In this document: one piece after another, positions 9,090 through 17,345 of the stretch
How the letters are laid out: each line of letters begins with the position of its first letter
Position numbering within the stretch: the first letter of the stretch is position 1
Assembly: GCF_022761115.1 (NCBI RefSeq)
Contig: NZ_JAKWJS010000001.1
Location: forward strand, 992,001 to 1,056,000
Reading direction: 5' to 3'
Source: Dyella sp. RRB7
GTDB lineage: Bacteria; Pseudomonadota; Gammaproteobacteria; Xanthomonadales; Rhodanobacteraceae
DNA: 64,000 bases
Position numbers and translations under genes: made by a program
Notes under the pieces: generated by a model
Seen by the model: only the letters and a program-made list of their open reading frames with translations
The model's database searches: none
What the model was told of the DNA's origin: nothing

Positions 9090-10547
9090 ATGAATGCTGT
9101 TGCGACATCCTCGTTCCGTCCATCTCGCACCGCTGCAGTATTCACCTGCATCCTCGCCGCCCTGGCGGGGCTGATGTTTGGCCTGGATATCGGCGTGATC
9201 TCCGGCGCCAGCCAGTTCATCCAGAAGGATTTCCAGGTTTCCGATCACGTGATCGAGTGGATCGTCAGCGCCATGATGCTCGGCGCGGCCGTGGGCGCGC
9301 TGGGTGCGTCGTGGATGTCGGCCCGGCTCGGACGCAAGCGTTCGCTGATTCTCGGGGCCACGCTGTTCGTGGCCGGATCCCTGCTGTGTGGCGGCGCATG
9401 GTCGCCGCAGACGCTGATCGTGGCGCGCTTCGTCCTGGGGCTGGCGATCGGCATCGCTACCTTCACCGCACCGCTGTACCTGGCGGAGGTCGCTCCCGAG
9501 AAAATCCGCGGCGCCATGATCTCGCTGTACCAGTTGATGATCACCATCGGCATCCTGGTGGCCTTTCTGTCCGACACCGCCTTCAGCTACAGCGGCAACT
9601 GGCGCTGGATGCTGGGCATCATCGCGATTCCCGGCGCGCTGTTCCTGCTTAGCCTGTTCCTGCTGCCGGACAGCCCGCGCTGGCTGATGATGCGCGGGCG
9701 CACCCGGCAGGCCGAGGACGTGCTGCATCGCCTGCGCGGCGACCGCGCCCTGGTGACGCGCGAGATGGCCGACATCGCCGAGCAGCTCAAGACGCCCCAG
9801 CGCGGCTGGCACCTGTTCCAGCAGAACGTGAACTTTCGTCGCTCAGTGGGCCTGGGCGTGCTGTTGCAGCTGATGCAGCAGTTCACCGGCATGAACGTGG
9901 TGATGTACTACGCGCCACGCATCTTCCAGAACCTGGGCTATGACATCCACGCGCAGCTGTGGTTTACCGCCATCGTGGGGCTGACCAATGTGCTGGCCAC
10001 CTTCATCGCGATCGGGCTGGTCGACAAGCTGGGCCGCAAGCCCATTCTCTATATCGGCTTTGCGGTGATGGCGGTGGGGCTGGGCATCGTCGGCAGCATG
10101 ATGCACCTGGGCATCGCCACGCATGCCCAGCAGTTGTTCACCGTCGCCATGCTGCTGATCTTCATCGTCGGCTTCGCCATGTCGGCCGGCCCTCTGATCT
10201 GGACGCTGTGTTCGGAAGTGCAGCCGCTGAAGGGCCGTGACTTCGGCATCGGCTGCTCCACCTTCACCAACTGGATCGCCAACATGATCGTTGGCGCCAC
10301 CTTCCTCTCCCTGCTCAACGGCATCGGCAACGCCGCCACGTTCTGGCTGTACGGCGGACTCAACCTGGTGTTCATCGTGCTTACGTTCTGGCTGATTCCG
10401 GAAACCAAGGGCGTCACGCTGGAACAGATCGAGCGCAACCTGATGTCCGGCCTGCCGCTGCGCGAGATCGGCAAGCAGGCATCGCCGGTCGCCGCAGGTG
10501 CTGGCTTCAACACGAAAAAGGTGTCAAGGGAAAGCGCCATCTCCTGA
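9090..10547 (+). CDS. Sugar-porter MFS transporter (GalP/XylE-like)
   Basis: A 485-residue proton:sugar symporter of the sugar-porter branch of the major facilitator superfamily, with about 12 hydrophobic segments. Family signatures are seen: GLMFGLDIGVISGA in helix 1, the ARLGRKR loop, PLYLAEVAPEKIRG after helix 4, LPDSPRWLM before the central loop, QQFTGMNVVMYY in helix 7, and the terminal PETKG. The frame is open upstream, but ATG 9090 gives a normal short cytoplasmic N terminus. It sits 54 bases after the lactonase gene and probably imports galactose released by the secreted beta-galactosidase. The exact sugar is inferred from the operon. Confidence 0.92.
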   Translation: MNAVATSSFRPSRTAAVFTCILAALAGLMFGLDIGVISGASQFIQKDFQVSDHVIEWIVSAMMLGAAVGALGASWMSARLGRKRSLILGATLFVAGSLLCGGAWSPQTLIVARFVLGLAIGIATFTAPLYLAEVAPEKIRGAMISLYQLMITIGILVAFLSDTAFSYSGNWRWMLGIIAIPGALFLLSLFLLPDSPRWLMMRGRTRQAEDVLHRLRGDRALVTREMADIAEQLKTPQRGWHLFQQNVNFRRSVGLGVLLQLMQQFTGMNVVMYYAPRIFQNLGYDIHAQLWFTAIVGLTNVLATFIAIGLVDKLGRKPILYIGFAVMAVGLGIVGSMMHLGIATHAQQLFTVAMLLIFIVGFAMSAGPLIWTLCSEVQPLKGRDFGIGCSTFTNWIANMIVGATFLSLLNGIGNAATFWLYGGLNLVFIVLTFWLIPETKGVTLEQIERNLMSGLPLREIGKQASPVAAGAGFNTKKVSRESAIS

Positions 10548-10646
10548 TCGCAGGGCCATGCTGGTTTGGCATGGAAATCCGCGCACTGCCTTCAGCCCCT
10601 GCGCCTCGTCGTTGGAACCGCCGCCACTTTCCAGGAAACGCGAACC

Positions 10647-12077
10647 ATGACTACAGCATCGATGGCCAGCGGGGAACCGGGCCTGCGTCGCGTACTCGGG
10701 ACCTGGGATCTGGTGCTGTTCAATATCGCCGCGATGGTGGCGCTGCGCTGGCTTTCGATGGCCGCCCAGGTCGGGCCTTCCAGCCTTACCCTGTGGCTGC
10801 TGGGACTGGTCGGCTTCTTCGTTCCCCTGGCGCTGGCGGTGCTGGAACTGAGTTCACGCGTGCCGGGCGAAGGTGGCCTGTACCTGTGGTCGAAGGCGGC
10901 GTTCGGCGATATGCATGGCTTTATCGCCGGCTGGACCTACTGGATCTCCAACCTCGCGTACTTTCCTTCGGCGCTGCTGTTCAGCGCCGGCATCTTCCTG
11001 CATGTCGGCGGTGACCGCTGGCTGGCCCACGCGGGCGATAGCCGCTACAACCTCGTCTACTGCCTGAGCGTGCTGTGGGTCGCCTCCGGGCTGGGCATCC
11101 TGGGCCTCGAACGCGCCAAGTGGCTGCAGAACATCGGCGGCATCGCCACCTGGTCGGCGGCGACGTTAATCCTGGTCGCAGGTGCCTATGCGGCGTATCG
11201 ATTCGGTTCGGCCACCACGATGAGCGCGGCGCATCTGCTGCCCGACTTCGGCAAGATCACCACCTTTTCCACCCTGGCGACCATCGCGCTGGCCTACCAG
11301 GGCCTGGAACTGGGACCAATCATGGGCGGCGAGATCAGGGACCCGCGCCGGCAGATTCCGCGCGCCACCATCATTTCCTGCGTGGTCATCGCGGCCATCT
11401 ATATCGCCGGTACGGCCTCCCTGCTGGTGGCCTTGCCCACTGCCACCATCGATGTGATCGGCGGCATTCCGCAAGCGCTCACCGCCATCGGCGAACGCAT
11501 CGGCCTGCCGTTGTTTGGCCAGCTCACTGCCGCGCTGGTGGCGATCGGCACGGTGGGTTCCATCGCGGCCTGGATCACCGGCACCGCACGCCTGCCCTTC
11601 GTGGTGGGCCTCGATCGCTACCTGCCTGCCGCGCTGGGGCGCCTTCATCCCAGGTACGGCACGCCTCATGTCGCCCTGCTGATCCAGGGCGTGCTGACGT
11701 CGCTGGTGTTGATCGCCGCGCTGTCGGGCGCCAGCATCCATGAGGCCTACATCATCCTGATCGACATGACCGCCATCATGTCGCTGCTGCCCTTGCTGTA
11801 CATCCTGCTGGCCTTCCCGCTGTTGCGCCGCCGGGCCGCCGGCCAGAACCAGGGCATCGACCTGTCGCCAGTGAGCAGCGTCGGTTGTTGGCTGGCGGGG
11901 CTGACCGGCTTTGCGATGATCTCGCTGGCGATCATCACCTCGATGATTCCGCCCAGCGACAGCAGCAACCCCGCGCTGTTCCTGCTCAAGGTGGTGGGTG
12001 GTTCGGCGCTGCTGATCGCGATCGGGCTGCTGTTCTACCGGCACGGGCAGCGGCGCGTCCGGGGCACGACCCGATAG
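10647..12077 (+). CDS. APC-superfamily amino acid permease
   Basis: A 476-residue inner-membrane permease of the amino acid-polyamine-organocation superfamily with about 12 hydrophobic segments. The N-terminal LGTWDLVLFNIAAMVALRW and the following SRVPGEGGLYLWSKAAFGD are family-typical. ATG 10647 is chosen over an upstream in-frame ATG (10566) because it has a GGAA-containing ribosome site at about 10633 and gives a usual N terminus. It lies 99 bases after the sugar transporter, so it may be the last gene of the galactose operon or have its own promoter. Substrate unknown. No obvious role in galactose breakdown. Confidence 0.85.
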   Translation: MTTASMASGEPGLRRVLGTWDLVLFNIAAMVALRWLSMAAQVGPSSLTLWLLGLVGFFVPLALAVLELSSRVPGEGGLYLWSKAAFGDMHGFIAGWTYWISNLAYFPSALLFSAGIFLHVGGDRWLAHAGDSRYNLVYCLSVLWVASGLGILGLERAKWLQNIGGIATWSAATLILVAGAYAAYRFGSATTMSAAHLLPDFGKITTFSTLATIALAYQGLELGPIMGGEIRDPRRQIPRATIISCVVIAAIYIAGTASLLVALPTATIDVIGGIPQALTAIGERIGLPLFGQLTAALVAIGTVGSIAAWITGTARLPFVVGLDRYLPAALGRLHPRYGTPHVALLIQGVLTSLVLIAALSGASIHEAYIILIDMTAIMSLLPLLYILLAFPLLRRRAAGQNQGIDLSPVSSVGCWLAGLTGFAMISLAIITSMIPPSDSSNPALFLLKVVGGSALLIAIGLLFYRHGQRRVRGTTR

Positions 12078-12170
12078 CTTGTCGTCCATGAGGCAGCGAA
12101 ACGCCGGGAGGGCGAGCCACGCCCCGTCCATTCAATGGATGGCCGGCGCCGCGATAATCGCTGCATGGGC

Positions 12171-13451
12171 CTACCCCGCTTCCACCCGGTTACGGCCCGT
12201 CTGCTTGGCCTTATAGAGCGCCAGGTCCGCGCGCTTGATCAGCTCGTTGACATCCCGCTCACCGGGCAAGCGCTGGGCGACGCCGATGCTTACCGTGAAC
12301 GGCACGGGCTTGCCGGTTCGCCAGCGATGCTGAAAATCCTGCTGCTCAACCCGTGCCCGAAGTTCCTCCGCCAGGGCTTTCGCCTGCTGGATGCCAACGC
12401 CCGGCAGTGCGGCGACAAACTCTTCGCCCCCCCAGCGGGCGAAGATGTCCTCGGCGCGGCTGGAGGTCATGGCGACCTTGGACAAGAGGCGTAGCACTTC
12501 GTCGCCGACATCATGGCCATGGCTGTCGTTGACCTTCTTGAAATAGTCGATATCGAGCATGAATACCGAAAGCTCGGCATCCGTCTCCAGCACGTTGCCG
12601 ACCACCTCCAGAAATTCGCGGCGATTCGGCAGCCCCGTCAGCTCATCGGTCACGGCCTGCTTTTGCAGCAAGTCCATCAGTCGCACGCGGTCGGCGATGT
12701 CACGAATGATGGCGGTGAATTCAATCAGGCCGGTGACGTTGATCTTGGATATCGCAATTTCGATAGGCAGCAACGTGCCGTCGCGATGCAATCCATATAC
12801 ACGATTGCGCTCATCCATCTGTCGTGACAACACAGGGGATCGGGCAAATTGCTGCACGTACTTATGATGACTTGCACGGAATTTTTCCGGCAACAACTGC
12901 TCGATGGGCTGCCCCAACACCTCTTCGGACGAATAGCCAAACAGGTTCTCCGCAGCCCTGTTGAACAAGGTGATATGGTTTTGCTGATCCATGGTGATGA
13001 TCGCATCGTAGGCAGCATCCACCACCGACCTGAAGCGTGACGTCGACACCTCCAACTCGTGCGTCAGCAACATCTTCGCCGTGATATCCAGCCCCGTGAT
13101 GAGAATCTCGGTGGCTTCCCGCCCATCGTCCAAGTGGCGGAACGGCTTCAATGACAACCGCCACCAAAGGGTGCCATCGCGCAAGTCGTAAGCCTGCTCA
13201 AGCTCCTGCGGGATGCCGGTGCTGAAGCACTCGGCAAGCTTCTCGCGCAAGTCGCGACGCGCATAGTTCGGAATCACCGTATCGAGCAGCACCGGGAACA
13301 TGCGAATACCGGGACGCCGACCTCCCGTCATCCGCAGGAAGTGGTCATTGCAAGCGGGAACGATCAATTGACCGGTTTCGTCACGACCGACAATCGCCAC
13401 GCTCGCCTCGATACCATCCACGAATGCCTGGACCTGATTGCACTGCTCCAT
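12171..13451 (-). CDS. PAS-domain diguanylate cyclase
   Basis: A 426-residue soluble sensor with two PAS-like regions (about residues 8-128 and 135-258) and a C-terminal GGDEF domain (about 262-424). The active site reads GGEEF at 341-345, an active variant. The allosteric I-site RxxD is intact (R332, D335) five residues before it, so it should make c-di-GMP from two GTP and be product-inhibited. There is no EAL domain or membrane segment. ATG 13451 is chosen over an upstream start because it follows GGAGGAAAGG, a strong ribosome site. The PAS ligand is unknown, and the two neighbours give no hint. Confidence 0.93.
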   Translation of the reverse strand: MEQCNQVQAFVDGIEASVAIVGRDETGQLIVPACNDHFLRMTGGRRPGIRMFPVLLDTVIPNYARRDLREKLAECFSTGIPQELEQAYDLRDGTLWWRLSLKPFRHLDDGREATEILITGLDITAKMLLTHELEVSTSRFRSVVDAAYDAIITMDQQNHITLFNRAAENLFGYSSEEVLGQPIEQLLPEKFRASHHKYVQQFARSPVLSRQMDERNRVYGLHRDGTLLPIEIAISKINVTGLIEFTAIIRDIADRVRLMDLLQKQAVTDELTGLPNRREFLEVVGNVLETDAELSVFMLDIDYFKKVNDSHGHDVGDEVLRLLSKVAMTSSRAEDIFARWGGEEFVAALPGVGIQQAKALAEELRARVEQQDFQHRWRTGKPVPFTVSIGVAQRLPGERDVNELIKRADLALYKAKQTGRNRVEAG

Positions 13452-13770
13452 CGCCCTTTCCTCCGACAGAGTTGTAGTGGCCACCGTACGTGACGGCTCC
13501 CGTGGCCGATTATCACACTCTCGTTGTGTAGAGGCCGCGACCACGCAAACACGGCAAAACGGGATCAACAGCCTCGCGCACTCCGGCGCTCGTATCTCCG
13601 CCCCGGCGCCTGCCAACGGCACCATGATGCATCACGACCGGGCAATGACGTTGGGCGACACAGGCATCGAAGGCGCGTCCTGGCATGCCATCCATAAGGA
13701 AATACTCACGTAGCGCTTCCGCTCGACGACCTAGCATACCGTCGTCGACGCCATCGAAGGAGCCGCGGGC
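13452..13770. other. Intergenic region, no gene seen
   Basis: These 319 bases lie between the divergent cyclase and small stress-like genes and should hold both promoters. I see no convincing coding region, RNA or repeat here. Confidence 0.5.
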
Positions 13771-14247
13771 ATGTCCAGCATCATTGTCGCCAGGTTTGAC
13801 AATCAATTCGCAGCCGCCTCGGCTTCGGACAAGCTGCTATCACGGGGCATGCAGCGCTCGCATGTCGTGAGCTACATAAACGAAAGCGTAGGTAATTCCG
13901 CCGCAAGCTCAAGCGTGCCCACGTCGATCATCTCCCGCGTTGGCAAGCCCGGCCAGGGGGAGAAAAAGCAGCCATCGGAGCTTCGGTCGCCAAGCCACCT
14001 TCCCGCACCGGCGACCATGGGCCACGCCGTGCTCGCGGTGGATCCGGGTGATGAAATGGCCGCCGACGATGTTCGTCATGTCTTGGAGCTGGCTGGCGCA
14101 ACGTCGATAGACATGCTGGATATGGAGGCACCGGTGGAGAATCCATCGATGTGGCCCGAGCAAGTGACAGGCCTGCCGATCGATGTGGCACGTGCCATCC
14201 GCGCCTCGAAGGGAAGTGGTGCCCTGGGTTCACAGGGCGGTCACTAG
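13771..14247 (+). CDS. Hypothetical protein with general-stress-like N terminus
   Basis: A 158-residue protein that I do not recognise fully. The first 35 residues (IIVARFDNQFAAASASDKLL and onward) have the pattern of YflT/general-stress-type ferredoxin-like domains, which read as 'protein flanks a strand, then helix picks up pairs of A and D'. A low-complexity Ser/Pro-rich linker (about 44-80) follows. A second strand-helix unit begins AVLAVDPGDEMAADDVRHVLELAGA at about 86, which looks like the partner half of the same fold. There is no signal peptide. It ends just before a strong hairpin shared with the convergent fasciclin gene. Stress-related function is a weak inference. Confidence 0.7.
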   Translation: MSSIIVARFDNQFAAASASDKLLSRGMQRSHVVSYINESVGNSAASSSVPTSIISRVGKPGQGEKKQPSELRSPSHLPAPATMGHAVLAVDPGDEMAADDVRHVLELAGATSIDMLDMEAPVENPSMWPEQVTGLPIDVARAIRASKGSGALGSQGGH

Positions 14248-14275
14248 TTGCACGAGTACTTCCGCACCCACATCC

Positions 14276-14312
14276 ACGGTCTGGCGGTGCGCATGGCTCA
14301 CCGCCAGACCGT
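14276..14312. terminator. Bidirectional hairpin between convergent genes
   Basis: A perfect 14-bp stem (arms 14276-14289 and 14299-14312, ACGGTCTGGCGGTG and its complement) with a 9-base loop sits between two convergent stop codons. There is no T-run on either side, so it may act as a bidirectional terminator or as an mRNA end stabiliser. Confidence 0.7.
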
Positions 14313-14317
14313 GTCGA

Positions 14318-14770
14318 CTAGTGCCTGGTGGACACGATCACCGCATCGATGACATGGATGATGCCGTTGCTCGATGTGATATCCCGCTCCGTGATGTTGG
14401 CACCGGCGATGCTGAGCTTGTTGCCTTCCTTCCTGATGGGAGCGGTTTGACCCTGCATCATCTTCGGCGCGGCCAGTTTCCCGACATCGGCCGCCGAAGA
14501 ACGGCCGGGCAACGCGTGGTACTTCAGCACGGAGATCAACTCCGTCTTGTTCTCTGGCTTCAGCCAGCTCTCCAAGGTGCCGTTGGGAAGCTTTTCGAAC
14601 GCCGCATCCGTCGGCGCAAATACGGTGTAGGGGCCAGTGCCCTTGAGGACACCGGTCAGTTCCGCCGCGTCGAGCACCTTGCCCAGCGTATGGAAGGAGG
14701 CTTTGGCGGCTGCGGTCTCGATCTGGTTCTGGGCCGAGGCGCGGGCGGTACTGGCGTCATGATGGGACAT
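14318..14770 (-). CDS. Fasciclin (FAS1) domain protein
   Basis: A 150-residue single FAS1 domain. The hallmark blocks are present: H1-like GPYTVFAPTDAAFEKLP (about residues 46-62), the central YHALPG, and the H2-like NGIIHVIDAVI near the end (about 135-145). FAS1 domains mediate adhesion or protein contacts at cell surfaces. Most bacterial ones are exported, but this one begins with a hydrophilic MSHHDASTARASAQNQ and has no visible signal peptide. Either it is cytoplasmic or the true start is missed. It is convergent with the upstream small gene and shares the hairpin terminator. Confidence 0.9.
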   Translation of the reverse strand: MSHHDASTARASAQNQIETAAAKASFHTLGKVLDAAELTGVLKGTGPYTVFAPTDAAFEKLPNGTLESWLKPENKTELISVLKYHALPGRSSAADVGKLAAPKMMQGQTAPIRKEGNKLSIAGANITERDITSSNGIIHVIDAVIVSTRH

Positions 14771-15193
14771 GGCATGCCTATTTGAGTGGTGACCCGCAGG
14801 GCGGATCCTGAGCGGACGAAGCCGCGACTCCGATGCAGATCGGAGAAGTGCTCAGATGGCGTTAGGGACAAGACCGCGTGGCTGAGACGCCTGCCAAGGA
14901 GGAGACTTTCATTCCTGGCGCCGTTGCACCATGCGCCCGTCGTTGTTAGGTGAAAGTGATGTGCCAGGCACTTGAGCAGTGGCCCGGGACCACCACCCGT
15001 AAACACCTCACAGGCACGTAACAGCGCAGGGCGCATGTTGGATGGGCGCCGAAGCTCTCGTGATCCGCTTCGATCGTCTCAGCCTACGGTTTGCTTTCCA
15101 ACGCCACTGAGTTTCCTTCGACACCGTCGAAGCCGCGGGTTGATGCCCGCTTATGACCTGCACAATGCAGGTCAACACTCAAAGGCCGCTCCC
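14771..15193. other. Intergenic region with short hairpins
   Basis: There is no convincing gene in these 423 bases. Two adjacent hairpins are visible near the right side: a GCGGG/CCCGC stem at 15135-15150 and a perfect 9-bp stem with a 3-base loop at 15154-15174 (TGACCTGCA and its complement). The second could also be read as a regulator-binding palindrome for the small ORF that follows. Confidence 0.4.
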
Positions 15194-15472
15194 ATGTACA
15201 CCATCAACCAAACGAACTCGCTGTACTTCTTCCCGCACAAGATCACCTTCACGGCCCTCCAAAAGGCCGCGGACAGCGAGAAGCGCAATCGCTGGTTTCC
15301 CGGGAGCGACGCGTCTGTGGTGCTGTCACGGGTCCGGCCCCTGCGCCCCGCCAGCCCGTCCGTAGCCAGGGCCACCCCATCGAAGGCCGACATCCACCAG
15401 CCGGATACGGGCACCGGTCGCAGCGTTGACGATGATGGCGGGCACTCCAGGATTGAAACCAGCGAACGCTGA
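15194..15472 (+). CDS. Small hypothetical ORF
   Basis: A possible 92-residue protein beginning MYTINQTNSLYFFPHKITFT, preceded by AAAGG at about 15180. The composition is polar and Arg/Ser-rich in the second half, with no recognised domain. The frame on the opposite strand is also open here. Reality of this gene is uncertain. Confidence 0.3.
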   Translation: MYTINQTNSLYFFPHKITFTALQKAADSEKRNRWFPGSDASVVLSRVRPLRPASPSVARATPSKADIHQPDTGTGRSVDDDGGHSRIETSER

Positions 15473-15510
15473 TGTGTCCCCCACGTAGCCAGCCACCATA
15501 AGGCAGCATC

Positions 15511-15732
15511 ATGACCAGTATTTCAGGCAAGACCACCAACGGCTTCACCTATGAGGCCGATTACGAGCAGGCAAACTCCGATCGCGTCACATGGACTGCG
15601 ACGTATCGGCGAAGCGGCGTGTTCTTCGGCATGCGCCACGGACGTATCAACGAGCTGCTGGGCGTTCCCACGGGAGAGGTCGATGAGGCCGTCAAGGAAG
15701 ATATCGAGATGACGTGGGTGCAATCCAGCTAG
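15511..15732 (+). CDS. Small hypothetical protein (73 aa)
   Basis: A 73-residue soluble acidic protein, MTSISGKTTNGFTYEADYEQ onward, ending in an acidic helix EVDEAVKEDIEMTWVQSS. Length, codon use and the AGG-containing leader at about 15500 look like a real gene. I do not recognise a domain. It stands alone, 255 bases before the efflux operon. Confidence 0.55.
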   Translation: MTSISGKTTNGFTYEADYEQANSDRVTWTATYRRSGVFFGMRHGRINELLGVPTGEVDEAVKEDIEMTWVQSS

Positions 15733-15987
15733 GGTTCCCGGCATTTCCCAACGGCATGATGGTTTCAGCCGCCCCCCGTTGCGCTTGTCCATGAGTCGGC
15801 CGCCACACCGAGCATGCGCCAGCAGCCCTATCTCGGATCGACCGTGGCCACTTGGCTATGGCGCACCAGCCTTAGGTAGATGACGGCGGCTGTTGCCTCG
15901 GCCTTGTCCCTGATCTGGTCTTCCTCTCGCCAGCCGGATAATCTTCCTGCACGGGTCAGAGAACGTTGCACCAAGGGGACAAGGGCA

Positions 15988-16296
15988 ATGATCGGCACGA
16001 TAACCGCAGTACTGCGGCGCAGCATGCCTGGCATGGGTCGCTTTGGGCTGCTGGGGCCCGCCGTGGGTGTGCTGGCCGGGTGTTCGGCCCGTTCGGCACC
16101 GGCACTCGTTCTGTTTGGCGCCTATTTCCCGGATTGGCTGGTCTTCGCGATCTTGGCGGTGGTAGTCGCCATCGCCGCGCGCATCGTTTTTGGCCTCGCC
16201 GGCCTGGCGCAAGCCGTCCCGTTTCCGCTGTTCACTTGTCTCGCCATCGGCATTCTTGTCGCCGGTGCGATCGACCTCTTGTGGCTGGATCGCTGA
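15988..16296 (+). CDS. ytcA: YtcA-family small membrane lipoprotein
   Basis: A 102-residue membrane protein of the YtcA family, the small partner found ahead of MdtN-type efflux operons. After a short N terminus comes a hydrophobic stretch ending in a lipobox-like VLAGC (C at about residue 31). Two further transmembrane segments follow, around FPDWLVFAILAVVVAIAARI and LFTCLAIGILVAGAIDLLWL. ATG 15988 has an AAGGGGA ribosome site a few bases upstream and is preferred over an upstream in-frame ATG. The TGA stop shares its last A with the next ATG. The family has no settled biochemical role, and membership rests on sequence style plus the MdtN-MdtO-MdtP context. Confidence 0.8.
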   Translation: MIGTITAVLRRSMPGMGRFGLLGPAVGVLAGCSARSAPALVLFGAYFPDWLVFAILAVVVAIAARIVFGLAGLAQAVPFPLFTCLAIGILVAGAIDLLWLDR

Positions 16297-17345
16297 TGCG
16301 GGCGGCGGGAGAACATCACCCTTCTCGCCTGGCAAAGCCGCTGGCGCTGCTGCTGATCGCCGCCGCGCTCGTGATGCTTGGCGTCATGCTCTTGCGCGCG
16401 GCGCAGGCCCCTTCGACCGACGCCGCGTCCATCGATGCGGATGTGGTTCACGTCGCCGCCGAAGTCGGGGGGCGCATCATCAAGCTTGGTGTCGCCGAGA
16501 ACGACACGGTGAAGCAAGGCGACCTGCTGTTTCAGATCGATCCCGAGCCGTATCGCGATGCCGTGGCGCAAACGCGCGCCGACCTGGCCATGGCCGAAGC
16601 CGCGCTCGATACGCAGCGCCGCGTGGTTTCAACGCAGAGTTCCAATGCCACCATCGCCGCGGAACAAACGCGCAAGGCCGCCGAGAATGCCGCGCTGACG
16701 CAGCGCACCGTCGAGCGCCTGCGCCCGCTGGCCGAGGCCGGCTACATTCCGGAACAACAACTCGACCAGGCCGAAGTGGCCGCGCGCGACGCCGCCAAGT
16801 CACTCAACCAGGCACGGGAGCAACAGGCCGCCGCAAGCACTGCGGTCGACACCACCGCCGGTGGCGAAGCCACGGTGCAGGCCAGGCGCGCGGCGCTGGC
16901 CATTGCGCAGCGGGCCTTGCGCCAGACCACCGTACTGGCCCCTCATGATGGCCGCGTCGTCGGGCTCAACGTCACCAGCGGCGAGGTGATCGCACCATCG
17001 CAATCGCTGTTCACGCTGATCGCGTCGGACGAATGGTTCTCGGTGGGCAATTTCCGTGAAACCGTGCTCAGGCACGTCAAGGTGGGCGATTGCGCCACGG
17101 TGTATTCGCTGATCGACCGCTCCCGGCCGATGCGCGGCGTTGTCACGGGCATCGGATCGGGCGTGCTGGACACTGAACACGTCAACCTGCCCCGCGGCGT
17201 GCCCTATGTCGAACGCTCGCTCAACTGGGTTCGCGTATCGCAGCGCTTTCCCGTCCGCGTGAAGCTGGAACAGCCACCGCCGGATCTGGTGCGGCTGGGC
17301 GCCAGTGCCATCATCGAGGTCGACCATGGCGTCGCTTGCCGGTGA
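16296..17345 (+). CDS. mdtN: HlyD/EmrA-type membrane fusion protein (MdtN-like)
   Basis: A 349-residue periplasmic adaptor with one N-terminal membrane anchor (about residues 13-33). It has the biotinyl-lipoyl-like half motif VHVAAEVGGRIIKLGVAENDTVKQGDLLFQID at about 47-80 in separate blocks, a long coiled-coil hairpin (about 90-205), and the second lipoyl half TVLAPHDGRVVGLNVTSGE. The start ATG 16296 overlaps the ytcA stop by one base. The 3' end overlaps the start of mdtO by 20 bases. It links the inner-membrane MdtO-like protein to the outer-membrane MdtP-like channel. E. coli MdtNOP is reported to export sulfa drugs and dyes; the substrate here is unknown. Confidence 0.9.
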   Translation: MRAAGEHHPSRLAKPLALLLIAAALVMLGVMLLRAAQAPSTDAASIDADVVHVAAEVGGRIIKLGVAENDTVKQGDLLFQIDPEPYRDAVAQTRADLAMAEAALDTQRRVVSTQSSNATIAAEQTRKAAENAALTQRTVERLRPLAEAGYIPEQQLDQAEVAARDAAKSLNQAREQQAAASTAVDTTAGGEATVQARRAALAIAQRALRQTTVLAPHDGRVVGLNVTSGEVIAPSQSLFTLIASDEWFSVGNFRETVLRHVKVGDCATVYSLIDRSRPMRGVVTGIGSGVLDTEHVNLPRGVPYVERSLNWVRVSQRFPVRVKLEQPPPDLVRLGASAIIEVDHGVACR

